DNA from: Colwellia sp. MB3u-41
GTDB taxonomy: Bacteria > Pseudomonadota > Gammaproteobacteria > Enterobacterales > Alteromonadaceae
Direction of reading: 5' to 3'
Assembly (NCBI RefSeq): GCF_014076845.1
Contig: NZ_JACGUT010000084.1
Location: 372,001 to 436,000 of the forward strand
DNA length: 64,000 nt
Below, piece after piece: positions 56,147-64,000 of the stretch. A model generated the notes under the pieces. It saw only the letters and a list, made by a program, of their open reading frames with translations. It searched no databases and was not told the origin of the DNA. The translations under genes were made by a program, and so were the position numbers. How positions within the stretch are numbered: position 1 is the stretch's first letter; the number at the start of each line of letters is the position of its first letter.

Positions 56147-56438
56147 GTTGTTTCCTTTAGGTTCACCGATGACAGGATAATTCTTTATTTATGAAGTTGT
56201 CGCTATTATGACGATGATCACCGTTATTTGTTGCGTATGAAATGTAACGGGTTATGACAAGCTCTTGGGTTGAGGATCAAATGACTTATTTAATGGATGG
56301 CAAGATCACAAAAATTGAAATTTCATACTAGATATAAATTATATTTTAATATTTACTTGAGTTTTATATAAAAGCTAAGGAGAATTCCTTTAAGATTTAC
56401 ATGCCTGTGTAAAGTAACCAACTAAAACGACTAGATTA
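56147..56438. other. 292-base divergent gap between lepB and the SpoU methyltransferase gene
   Basis: AT-rich divergent promoter region; no ORF, repeat or clear operator seen. Confidence 0.4.
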
Positions 56439-56987
56439 ATGACCAAAAAGATAAAAGTACCATTAAAACAAAAGAGTGTTGACTCAGCAGAGATAACTTT
56501 AGGCTTAACTGACCCTAAAAGTCCAAGTAATGTAGGTGCTGTAATGCGTGCTGCAGGCTGTTATCAAGTGGATACCGTTCTTTATAGCGGTGTTAGGTAT
56601 GCAAAAGCAGCTAAGTTTTATACCGATACACAAAGTGCAAGTAAAAAAATCCCTTTAACGGGGGTGGAATCTTTAGTAGATAGTGTGCCTAAGGGCAGTC
56701 AATTGATTTGTGTTGATTTAATTGAAGGAGCGATACCATTACCTGTATTTGAGCACCCAAAGAATGCCATGTATGTTTTTGGCCCTGAAGACGGGACCAT
56801 TAGTCAGGAAGTCATCGATAAGGCAGATGCCGTGGTTTATATTCCAACGAATGGCTGTATGAACCTAGCGGCGACAGTCAATGTTCTACTTTATGACCGA
56901 TTAGCAAAGTCTACAATAGCGGTTGGCGATGATGCACTTATTCGTAAAAGTAGAGACACTAATAATACAGTGAAAGTTAAAAATTAA
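56439..56987 (+). CDS. SpoU/TrmH-family RNA 2'-O-methyltransferase
   Basis: A 182-residue SPOUT (knotted) methyltransferase. Motif 1 is LTDPKSPSNVGAVMRAAGC, motif 2 MYVFGPEDGTIS, and motif 3 NGCMNLAATVNVLLYDRL, the three TrmH-family signatures that form the SAM knot. There is no N-terminal substrate-binding domain, so the target (tRNA or rRNA) cannot be told; the catalytic arginine-like position is in MRAAG. It is a single-gene unit just upstream of a cold-shock gene. Confidence 0.88.
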   Translation: MTKKIKVPLKQKSVDSAEITLGLTDPKSPSNVGAVMRAAGCYQVDTVLYSGVRYAKAAKFYTDTQSASKKIPLTGVESLVDSVPKGSQLICVDLIEGAIPLPVFEHPKNAMYVFGPEDGTISQEVIDKADAVVYIPTNGCMNLAATVNVLLYDRLAKSTIAVGDDALIRKSRDTNNTVKVKN

Positions 56988-57262
56988 ATCAGTGATAGGT
57001 GTTTAAATTTGACTTTTGGATATAAAATCAGAAAAACGATTAATAAAATAGATAAAAACCTTGACTCTTTCTGTGAAAGATATATGATGCACGCAGCTAG
57101 AAAGTACTACCTATATTTATGTACCAAGTTTCGAAGTTATGTTAGTAGCTCGTCCTGTTTAATAAGTCATAGCAACACTCTCAGCAATATCGTTTTTTGT
57201 CATTAAATTTATTTAATGGCTGGAACAAAATTAAAATTATATTAAACAAATAGGATACTATT

Positions 57263-57469
57263 ATGTCTACAACTACTGGTACAGTAAAATGGTTCAACGA
57301 GTCTAAAGGTTTTGGTTTCATCGAGCAAGAATCTGGTCCTGACGTTTTCGCACATTTCTCTGCAATCTCTGGCGACGGTTTTAAAACTCTAGCTGAAGGC
57401 CAAAAAGTACAGTTTACTGTTACTCAAGGTCAGAAAGGTCCTCAAGCTGAGAACATTCAAGCTCTTTAA
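57263..57469 (+). CDS. Cold-shock protein of the CspA family
   Basis: A 68-residue single OB-fold RNA chaperone. RNP1 (KGFGFIEQE) and RNP2 (VFAHFSAI) are intact, with [15 protein letters not shown] at the N-terminus. The 57000-57262 region ahead lacks a convincing gene and may include a long 5' leader, as in E. coli cspA. High codon bias of the gene (GGT, CTG avoided for CTA/TTA less than neighbours) suits strong expression. Strong terminator after it. Confidence 0.95.
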   Translation: MSTTTGTVKWFNESKGFGFIEQESGPDVFAHFSAISGDGFKTLAEGQKVQFTVTQGQKGPQAENIQAL

Positions 57470-57516
57470 TTTTGTATGTTGAGTTAACCTAGGTTACCTC
57501 ATACAAATAAATTGCT

Positions 57517-57550
57517 AAAAAGGGTAAGACTTATGTCTCACCCTTTTTTT
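57517..57550 (+). terminator. Intrinsic terminator after the cold-shock gene
   Basis: AAAAAGGGTAAGAC pairs with GTCTCACCCTTTTTTT (one mismatch) around TTAT; T run of seven. Confidence 0.9.
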
Positions 57551-57568
57551 GTGGAAAAAATTTAGTTT

Positions 57569-58693
57569 ATGCTCTCAGCTTATCAGTCGTTATCTGCTTT
57601 AAATCATTTTCAATATGATTACGCACAAGTTAATGCAGTTGCAAAACTCGATGAGCTCTCCCAGAACATTTATCAGCAAGAACAGCAGTCTTGGCTGGCT
57701 AAACGACTTAATAAACCCATTGTTATTCCCGGAATTTATTTCTATGGCAGAGTTGGGCGTGGTAAAACCATGCTTATGGATCTGTTTTTCCAACATTTAG
57801 CGATCACAGCAAAAAAACGTATTCACTTCCACCGATTTATGGAAGAAGTTCATCAGCAATTAAATTTATGTTCAGGGGAAAGTGATCCTTTAACATTTAT
57901 TGCAAAGCGCTGGGCAAAAAAAATTAAGGTGCTATGTTTTGATGAATTTTTTGTTTCAGACATTGGTGACGCCATGTTGCTTTCGGGTTTGTTTCAAGCA
58001 CTTTTTCAGCAAGGTATTATTTTAATTGCTACATCTAACAGTCAACCCGAGCAACTCTACAGAAACGGTTTACAGCGTGAACGCTTTCTACCAACTATCG
58101 GTCTAATTAATAAGCATTGCCAAGTGTTATCAGTTGATGGTGACATTGACCATCGTTTAGGCCACGATGAAGTTGCAATCGAGTATCGTGATTATAGCTT
58201 TCCCTTGGCTAAAAATAATACTCTGGTTAATCGATTCTTTGAAGTTACAGGGAGTAAAGTAAGTTCAGGTTATATAACAGTTAACCACCGTAAAATAGCT
58301 TACCAAGCGAAAACTGATAAAACGATACTCTTTGATTTTTATGCGCTTTGTTCAGGCCCAAGAAGTCAGCGAGACTATATGCGTTTGGCTGATAGTTTTA
58401 AAACAGTATTACTTGATCAAGTCCCACAGTTCAATGGAGAAAGAATTATTTCAGTTGCCTCTGGCGTGGAAGATGGCTATCAACGTGAGGGTAAAATATT
58501 GGGTGAGCTTCGTCATTTAGATGACGAAGCTCGACGTTTTATTGCGTTGGTTGATGAGTTCTATGATAGAAAGATAAGACTTATTATTAACGCTGAAGTT
58601 GATGTTTTTGACCTTTATCAGGGGCAACAATTAATTTTTGAATTTGCCCGTTGTCAATCAAGACTGATTGAAATGCAAAACATATCATATTAA
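57569..58693 (+). CDS. zapE: Cell-division ATPase ZapE (AFG1 family)
   Basis: A 374-residue P-loop ATPase. Walker A is YGRVGRGKTMLMD (60-67), Walker B VLCFDEFFVSDIGDAM, and the arginine-rich sensor region ATSNSQPEQLYRNGLQRERFL follows, as in the ZapE/YhcM family, which binds FtsZ and affects Z-ring stability, especially under stress. The start at 57569 is followed by MLSAYQSL; no upstream ATG fits better. It is monocistronic. Confidence 0.93.
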   Translation: MLSAYQSLSALNHFQYDYAQVNAVAKLDELSQNIYQQEQQSWLAKRLNKPIVIPGIYFYGRVGRGKTMLMDLFFQHLAITAKKRIHFHRFMEEVHQQLNLCSGESDPLTFIAKRWAKKIKVLCFDEFFVSDIGDAMLLSGLFQALFQQGIILIATSNSQPEQLYRNGLQRERFLPTIGLINKHCQVLSVDGDIDHRLGHDEVAIEYRDYSFPLAKNNTLVNRFFEVTGSKVSSGYITVNHRKIAYQAKTDKTILFDFYALCSGPRSQRDYMRLADSFKTVLLDQVPQFNGERIISVASGVEDGYQREGKILGELRHLDDEARRFIALVDEFYDRKIRLIINAEVDVFDLYQGQQLIFEFARCQSRLIEMQNISY

Positions 58694-58866
58694 CTAAAAC
58701 TTTGTTTTCTTAACCAAATAATAGCTTTTTATTCTCTTTCTTATTGTTTGTTTTTATATACCCTATTGAATTTTATTACTTTTATTTTATGGCACCTATT
58801 TTGTAATAACGAGCTTAGTTATGCGTTATTTAGTTAAAGACAACATTTTATAAGAGAAGGGATAAT

Positions 58867-59676
58867 ATGAAAACACTAATCGCTACGGCACTAATATTGG
58901 CAAGCAGCAGTTCATTTGCTTCTAAAGCATCATTTACCAATGACTCATGCAATGCAGACATATCAGGAGGCGTTAAAATTACCGCCACAGCCATTGAATT
59001 CTCAAGAGATAAAAAAGCGCTCTACAAAATTGTTGATAATGAAATGCTATACGTTAATGACAATAAAATCGCTTTATCTGATAGTCAGCAATCTTTAGTT
59101 ACCGATTATGCTATGCGTATTAGATCTGCTGTTCCGCAAGTAAAAGGGATTGCATTAGATGCTATTGATCTTGCGAGTGATGGCGTAAATTTAGCCTTTA
59201 ATGAATTGCTAGGTGAGGGGAATGATATTAGTGCTGAAATTGGTGCCCAACTCTCAGAAATACGTAAAGAAATCGATGAAGGTTTTACTCACCATAAAGA
59301 CATTTATTTTGATGAAAACGGCTTTTCAGGAGACGATTTTTTCAATGAAGATTTCGAACAGCGTATTGAGAGTGCTGTAGAGCAAACAGTGCAAAATTCG
59401 ATAGGCAGTTTGATGATTGCTGTTGGTCAACAGATGCTTTTTTCTGGGGGCGATATGGATGCCTTTGAAACACGTATGGAAGATTTTGGTGAAAAGATGG
59501 AATACGAAATGAAATCTCGTGGTAACGAAATAGAAACGCGAAGCGAGGAGCTTTGTCAGTCAGTTATCGCAATTGATGCTCTTGAAGATCAATTAACGGA
59601 TGAGATAATTGAGCTAAAAGATTTTAATTTGCTAACCACCAAAGTTATGGCTAAAGACCGCAAAGATCTGATGTAG
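58867..59676 (+). CDS. YggN-like (DUF2884) periplasmic protein
   Basis: A 269-residue exported protein with a signal peptide (cut after about residue 18, SSFAS). It has the DUF2884/YggN look: CNADISGGVKITATAIEF with a Cys near the mature start, then IVDNEMLYVNDNKIALSDSQQ, long acidic helices and a C-terminal Cys (ELCQSVIAID) that probably pairs with it. Function unknown. Good AAGAGAAGGGAT ribosome site. Confidence 0.85.
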   Translation: MKTLIATALILASSSSFASKASFTNDSCNADISGGVKITATAIEFSRDKKALYKIVDNEMLYVNDNKIALSDSQQSLVTDYAMRIRSAVPQVKGIALDAIDLASDGVNLAFNELLGEGNDISAEIGAQLSEIRKEIDEGFTHHKDIYFDENGFSGDDFFNEDFEQRIESAVEQTVQNSIGSLMIAVGQQMLFSGGDMDAFETRMEDFGEKMEYEMKSRGNEIETRSEELCQSVIAIDALEDQLTDEIIELKDFNLLTTKVMAKDRKDLM

Positions 59677-59752
59677 TATTTCTATATAACTGTGTAACGT
59701 CATTAGCGTTTATATAGTCTTTGAGCTGTTATTCTACTGTTACTGTCACCAT

Positions 59753-59787
59753 AAAACGAGCGAAGACTATAAATCTTACTCGTTTTT
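59753..59787 (+). terminator. Intrinsic terminator after the yggN-like gene
   Basis: AAAACGAG (59753-59760) pairs with CTCGTTTT (59779-59786) with an inner AAGA/TCTT pair; T run follows. The 51-bp tandem repeat starts directly after it. Confidence 0.8.
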
Positions 59788-60062
59788 ATGTTCAGGAAGA
59801 ACGGTATGTCACGGTCACATGGATGTGAAAGAGTAACGATGTTCAGGAAGAACGGTATGTCACGGTCACATGGATGTGAAAGAGTAACGATGTTCAGGAA
59901 GAACGGTATGTCACGGTCACATGGATGTGAAAGAGTAACGGTGTTCAGGAAGAACGGTATGTCACGGTCACATGGATGTGAAAGAGTGACGATGTTTAGG
60001 AAGAACGGTATGTCACGGTCACATGGATGTGAAAGAGTGACGATCTTCAGGAAAAACGATAT
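59788..60062 (+). repeat. Tandem array of a 51-bp unit, five full copies and one partial
   Basis: Units begin at 59788, 59839, 59890, 59941, 59992 and 60043, nearly identical (single-base changes such as ATG to GTG at 59941, ATGTTTAGG at 59992). Each has ATGTTCAGGAAGAACGGTAT followed by GTCACGGTCACATGGATGTG and AAAGAGTAACG (consensus given in pieces). Two small palindromes, GTTC-N5-GAAC and CACAT-GG-ATGTG, are in every unit. The sixth diverges after about 20 bases. The frame is open at 59788-60102 (17-residue repeats) but has no ribosome site and begins at the terminator, so it is not called as a gene. Confidence 0.95.
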
Positions 60063-60159
60063 GAACTGTATTATTACAAATCACAAGTACCTCTGTTCAT
60101 AGAGGTAATATCACAGGAAAATAGATGTAAAATTTGGCCTTTTAGCTTTTGAAACGAAG

Positions 60160-61383
60160 TTAACTATTGGTCATTTGGGATTGTTCATCAGCCCAATTTA
60201 GTGCTTTATTATAATCTTTAATGACTTTCTCTTTTTCAATACCTAATTTTTTCATGACAATAGTGGTTTTTTCCCATTGTGCATGTTCAATAAACTCTAA
60301 CAATTGTATTAATTCAGCCAAGACCCCTTTTTTAGTGAGTAAAGGATCTTTTATTTCTTGAGCAAGGGGAAGTTTTTCTAAAACAGTTTCAAGTTTTTCA
60401 TCTAAAATGGCATCAATTAACGACAAGAGTCCCGTTAAAAATGCAATTGAGGTATTTACCGGAACACTAATATCTTTTGCGACAAGCTCACAAAACTTTG
60501 CTCGAGCCATTGCGGAATTGATTAACTCAGAAGGCTTGTCAGGGTTAACATTTGTAGCAAACATTAGACCTAAAAAACGCTTTAACTCTTCAGAACCTAA
60601 GGTTACAAGTGCTTGTTTTATTGTAGATATCTCTTTGCTTCTTCGGAAAATTGCTGAGTTGACATATCTTAATAATTTATATGAAAGTGTCACATCACGC
60701 TCAAATACTGATGTAATACTGATTAAATCTAATTCGGGCTTTGATGTTTCATAAAGTAACTCAGCCATTGCTATTTGTGACGGAGATAGACTTTTAGTTT
60801 TTATCATTTCAGGTTTTGCAAAGAAAAAACCTTGGAACAGTTCAAAACCTAATTCTAAAGCTTGATTGTACTCTTCGTATGTTTCAACTTTTTCTGCAAG
60901 TAACTTGATATCAGGAAAATTTATAATCGCCTGCTTAACTTCTTTTATCTCTTCAATAGTGGAAATTTTCCAATCTATTTTTATTATTTTGATATATGGG
61001 AAGAAGTGGATCCACACTTTTTGATGTTCGTAGTCATCAAGCGCTAATGTGTACCCTTGCTCGTAAAGATCTTTACAAATAGCTAGCAGTTTTTTACCCG
61101 GCTTAACCGTCTCTAGAATCTCAACAACTACTTCATTAGTCGCTAGCATGTTTGCGTAACCAAGGCTTAACGTTTCGAGTGTAAAATTAATAAAGGCAGG
61201 TTTATTAGCGGTAAATTCACCGATACCTAAGTTAAATTTACTTGCTTCGATCATTTTGGTTGTGGCTTCGTCGCCATCAATGTCAGGAAAAACGTTATCA
61301 ATACTGTCTCTGAATAACAATTCATAGGCAAAAAGATTTTTGTCTTTATCTAGAATGGGTTGCCTTGCGGCATAAAAATACAT
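60160..61383 (-). CDS. EAL-HDOD signalling protein
   Basis: A 407-residue cytosolic protein with an N-terminal EAL-like domain and a C-terminal HDOD domain, the YuxH layout. The EAL signature is changed (FAYELLFRDS) and lacks the catalytic acidic set, so it is probably a c-di-GMP-blind or binding-only domain; LALDDYEHQKV and FQGFFFAKPEM are EAL landmarks. HDOD is recognisable by SYKLLRYVNSAIFRRSKEIS. A longer frame reaches 61443, but ATG 61383 has AGGA seven bases before it and starts MYFYAARQPIL like relatives. Single gene, role in signalling unknown. Confidence 0.9.
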   Translation of the reverse strand: MYFYAARQPILDKDKNLFAYELLFRDSIDNVFPDIDGDEATTKMIEASKFNLGIGEFTANKPAFINFTLETLSLGYANMLATNEVVVEILETVKPGKKLLAICKDLYEQGYTLALDDYEHQKVWIHFFPYIKIIKIDWKISTIEEIKEVKQAIINFPDIKLLAEKVETYEEYNQALELGFELFQGFFFAKPEMIKTKSLSPSQIAMAELLYETSKPELDLISITSVFERDVTLSYKLLRYVNSAIFRRSKEISTIKQALVTLGSEELKRFLGLMFATNVNPDKPSELINSAMARAKFCELVAKDISVPVNTSIAFLTGLLSLIDAILDEKLETVLEKLPLAQEIKDPLLTKKGVLAELIQLLEFIEHAQWEKTTIVMKKLGIEKEKVIKDYNKALNWADEQSQMTNS

Positions 61384-61617
61384 AATAATTCCTGAACACA
61401 TCATAACTACAGTGAATATATTGGAAATATGACCAATTAGCATTAACTATTTTTATATATTAGTCACTGTCATAAAAACATTACATTTATAATACATTTT
61501 ATAGACACGAAAACAATAAAAGTATAGTAATAGAAAAATATCTAGTCATACTAGGCTTACTCTATTTTTTGTTCTGTAACAGAAATTTACTTTTACACAG
61601 CAAAGATATAATAATAT

Positions 61618-61635
61618 TTTTCGGAGGTTAGTTTG
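61618..61635 (+). promoter_or_regulatory. Ribosome site that sets a TTG start for putP
   Basis: TTTTCGGAGGTTAGTTTG: perfect GGAGG at 61623-61627, five bases before TTG at 61633. The strong site compensates for the weak start codon. Confidence 0.8.
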
Positions 61636-63132
61636 GCTTTTGGTACGTTATTTTCTTTAGGTTTATATTTTATTGTCATGATCGGTATAGGCTTATATGC
61701 CTATAAAAAATCAACCAGTGATGCTGCGGGTTATATGTTGGGAGGTCGTAATTTAAGTCCTTCAGTTACTGCACTCTCTGCTGGTGCTTCTGACATGAGT
61801 GGTTGGATGTTAATGGGGATACCTGGAGCTATGTATGTTTCAGGTTTAAGCAGTATTTGGATTGCTGTCGGACTTGTGATTGGCGCTTATTTTAACTATT
61901 TAATTGTTGCACCTCGCTTGAGAACATATACCGAAGTAGCTAATGACTCTATAACATTACCAGACTTTTTTGAAAATCGTTTTAACGATAAACGCCATAT
62001 ACTTCGTGTAGTTTCATCGATTGTAATTATTATCTTTTTTACACTCTATACGTCCTCAGGGATTGTTGCGGGTGGTAAATTGTTTGAAAGTTCTTTTGGT
62101 TTAAATTATGAGGCAGGCCTCTATGTTACAGCAGGTGTTGTGGTACTTTACACGATGTTTGGTGGGTTTTTAGCTGTTAGTCTAACCGATTTTGTGCAGG
62201 GGTGTATTATGTTTGTTGCGCTTGTACTGGTTCCATTTGTGGTGATAAGCGATATTGGAGGCTTACAAGCTATGAATGAAACTATTCATTCGCTTGATGC
62301 TGAAAAATTTAATATGTTCAGTGGTGTGAGTGCTTTGGCTATTATCTCAGCGATGGCTTGGGGCCTAGGTTATTTTGGTCAACCGCATATCATCGTGCGT
62401 TTTATGGCAATTCGCTCAGTTAAAGATTTACCTGCCGCCCGTCGTATTGGTATGACTTGGATGATTGTTTCTATTTGTGGTGCTATGGCAACAGGTTTTG
62501 CCGGTATTGCTTATGTAGCGAAAACAGGGACGACATTAACTGACCCAGAAACTATTTTTGTCTTATTTTCTCAAGTTTTATTTCATCCTCTTATTTCTGG
62601 TTTTTTACTTGCCGCAATTTTAGCTGCAATAATGAGTACAATATCTTCTCAGTTATTAGTGACATCCAGCTCATTAACCGGTGATTTTTATCAAGCTTTT
62701 CTCAACAAAGACGCTACTGATAAGCAACTTGTTTTTGTTGGTCGTATATCTGTGTTGTTAGTTGCTCTTGTTGCGATATCTTTAGCTTATGACCGAAATA
62801 GCTCTATTTTAAGTTTGGTAAGCAATGCTTGGGCGGGTTTTGGCGCTGCATTTGGGCCTTTAGTTATTTTAAGTCTTTACTGGAAAAAAATGAACAAACA
62901 AGGTGCGTTAGCAGGTATGTTAACAGGTGCATTAACTGTTCTCTTTTGGATCTACGTGCCTATCACTGTAGGTGGTGAATTATTAAGTTCAGTGATGTAT
63001 GAAATTGTTCCCGGCTTTATTCTTTCAACAATCGCTATTATTGTGGTCAGTAACATGACCGCGACACCTGATGAATCTGTTGAAAAAATGTTTGATGAGA
63101 TGATAGAGCAGCATAACCACAACATCGATTAA
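61633..63132 (+). CDS. putP: Sodium/proline symporter PutP
   Basis: A 499-residue SSS-family transporter that imports proline with sodium, useful in seawater for nutrition and osmotic balance. About 13 membrane helices. LGGRNLSPSVTALSAGASDMSGWMLMGIPG is the conserved helix-2 region with the Na+ and proline ligands (read as two halves of a longer match), and GYFGQPHIIVRFMAI is the PutP-specific element. The start is TTG at 61633, decided by GGAGG five bases upstream and by the family N-terminus; no good ATG exists near it. The nearby terminator ends transcription. Confidence 0.95.
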   Translation: MAFGTLFSLGLYFIVMIGIGLYAYKKSTSDAAGYMLGGRNLSPSVTALSAGASDMSGWMLMGIPGAMYVSGLSSIWIAVGLVIGAYFNYLIVAPRLRTYTEVANDSITLPDFFENRFNDKRHILRVVSSIVIIIFFTLYTSSGIVAGGKLFESSFGLNYEAGLYVTAGVVVLYTMFGGFLAVSLTDFVQGCIMFVALVLVPFVVISDIGGLQAMNETIHSLDAEKFNMFSGVSALAIISAMAWGLGYFGQPHIIVRFMAIRSVKDLPAARRIGMTWMIVSICGAMATGFAGIAYVAKTGTTLTDPETIFVLFSQVLFHPLISGFLLAAILAAIMSTISSQLLVTSSSLTGDFYQAFLNKDATDKQLVFVGRISVLLVALVAISLAYDRNSSILSLVSNAWAGFGAAFGPLVILSLYWKKMNKQGALAGMLTGALTVLFWIYVPITVGGELLSSVMYEIVPGFILSTIAIIVVSNMTATPDESVEKMFDEMIEQHNHNID

Positions 63133-63544
63133 CTCTATTTCTTATTGCTTAATTTTTCGAGATTATCTTGAAATTAAATTAATAAAAAGCCCGTTATTGA
63201 AATTCAATAACGGGCTTTTATGTTCTGCGTCTCCCAGATATCCTGTCTTACTAGGTCTTAGCTATCCTGCACGTTAACGGTTATAGCACCCCCAAGTCTC
63301 GTATGTCTGGGGCTTATAAATAGATTGGTGCAAGTTGATACCAAGAAATGCTCTATTATTTTAGTACTTGTTGATAATGCTGTTAGTAGTAGATACTGAA
63401 ATAAGTTCAGCATGACAATTTCTGTATTAATATGGCGGTTTCAGTATCAGAACAATGGAGTTTTAAATAGAGAGGATTAAAAGTTTCGTCCCATGGTTTT
63501 GTACGCGACGAAATTATAAGTCGAATAATAGTGTTTGTTATTGC
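63133..63544. other. 412-base gap after putP
   Basis: Contains the putP terminator (63184-63221) and, just after its T run, ATGTTCTGCGTCTCCCAGAT followed by ATCCTGTCTTA, which resembles the sequence after the terminator at 23362-23400. The rest (63250-63544) shows no gene and no clear structure. Confidence 0.5.
63184..63221 (+). terminator. Intrinsic terminator after putP
   Basis: AAAAGCCCGTTATTG pairs with CAATAACGGGCTTTT around AAATT, a 15-bp stem with T run, 50 bases after the stop. Confidence 0.92.
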
Positions 63545-64000
63545 TTAAATAGACCAGTTAATATTTTTATCAATCGCTGTTTGCCATTGCGCAAGTGATT
63601 CACTTTTGTCAGCAACTACAATAATATTACTGTCTTTAAAATGTTGGGATTTTCCTATGAATTTATCTGTTGAAAAATCAGCAATAAATTCAAGGCCCTC
63701 ATTATCGGGAACAACAAAAACGGTGACGATACTTGTTGCCCCTTGAAAAACTAAGTGCAGGCTTTTCATGCCATCAAACCGGCAATAATCAGCAAACATT
63801 AATTTACCTATGCTATCGGTAAAACTGCCATTAAACGTCGCCATTTTATCGTTAAGAGAGGCTAAGCTAACATTTGCAGCTGAAGTATTAGAGAAATGGC
63901 CTTCTTCATGGACAATATGAGCGATCGCATAATCCCCTAAGTTACTATATGCACTAGAAAACTGCATAAAGTTAATGGTTAACCCCATCACTAAGGCAAC
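63545..64000 (-). CDS. DUF3379-like protein, C-terminal part (cut by window edge)
   Basis: Reads 151 residues from the right edge to a stop; a GTG/ATG at 63991-63986 could be taken as a start, but the frame stays open to 64000 and the first residues (VALVMGLTINFM) look like part of a membrane helix, so the gene is truncated. The later HIVHEEGHFSNTSAANVSLASLN, FADYCRFDGMKSLHLVF and VFVVPDNEGLEF resemble the periplasmic half of DUF3379 proteins, which often sit next to an ECF sigma factor and may act as anti-sigma factors. The sigma gene, if any, would be past the edge. Confidence 0.6.
   Translation of the reverse strand, partial: VALVMGLTINFMQFSSAYSNLGDYAIAHIVHEEGHFSNTSAANVSLASLNDKMATFNGSFTDSIGKLMFADYCRFDGMKSLHLVFQGATSIVTVFVVPDNEGLEFIADFSTDKFIGKSQHFKDSNIIVVADKSESLAQWQTAIDKNINWSI

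Noticed and set aside
57009-57206. 65-codon reading upstream of the cold-shock gene
   Set aside because: Needs a TTG start without a ribosome site and lies where a long 5' leader of the cold-shock mRNA is expected.
59788-60102. Open reading frame of six 17-residue repeats over the tandem array
   Set aside because: Starts at the terminator T run, has no ribosome site, and its openness follows from a 51-bp (multiple of three) period. Reported as a DNA repeat instead.

Overview
The window looks like a chromosomal segment of a marine, AT-rich gammaproteobacterium of the Alteromonadales, most likely Colwelliaceae (Colwellia/Thalassotalea type). This is an inference from protein resemblance, from the gene orders queA-tgt-yajC-secDF and lolCDE/comEC-msbA-lpxK-ycaR-kdsB, and from the Nap-type nitrate reductase. 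No phage, transposase, CRISPR array or rRNA was seen. One tRNA gene, tRNA-Trp(CCA), is present.

Layout. 1-1164: the end of a periplasmic nitrate reductase operon (napA tail, napB, napC). 1333-2141: holD-rimI, overlapping ATGA. 2240-4985: one long decayed gene for a TPR-PAS-GGDEF-EAL signalling protein. 5141-5258: tRNA-Trp and its promoter. 5383-7116: aceK. 7357-12995: queuosine synthesis (queA, tgt) followed by the Sec accessory genes yajC, secD and secF. 13167-16260: a cyanide-insensitive-type bd quinol oxidase (cydA-cydB) behind a GbsR/MarR-type regulator, with a perfect inverted repeat and a perfect FNR-type box upstream. 16801-21546: DUF2750 gene, two bacterial-PH membrane proteins with a sulfotransferase-like protein, uroporphyrinogen-III methyltransferase and beta-carbonic anhydrase. 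22149-26580: chemotaxis transducer, cobO, M13 lipoprotein peptidase. 27082-37370: envelope biogenesis block (lolCDE, DUF2062, comEC, msbA, lpxK, ycaR, kdsB). 37396-39025: divergent DUF6445 oxygenase-like and SapC genes. 39197-43801: divergent M1 and exported M18 aminopeptidases.

43886-51760 is the least explained part. It holds two large lipoproteins sharing a C-x5-C-G signature, an outer-membrane beta-barrel protein between them, and a fourth lipoprotein divergent from the set. It is the best candidate for an undescribed surface system. 51827-63132 returns to household genes: PlsC-like acyltransferase, hpf, arfB, a cyclophilin with a GlyGly-CTERM-like tail, lepB, a SpoU methyltransferase, a cold-shock protein, zapE, a YggN-like protein, an EAL-HDOD protein and putP. 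The right edge cuts a DUF3379-like gene.

Working together, the genes suggest a respiratory, proteolytic marine cell: Nap plus bd oxidase for low oxygen, several exported metallopeptidases and PutP for peptide and proline use, and a dense envelope-assembly block. A 51-bp unit is repeated five to six times in tandem at 59788-60062; related single copies follow terminators elsewhere in the window.
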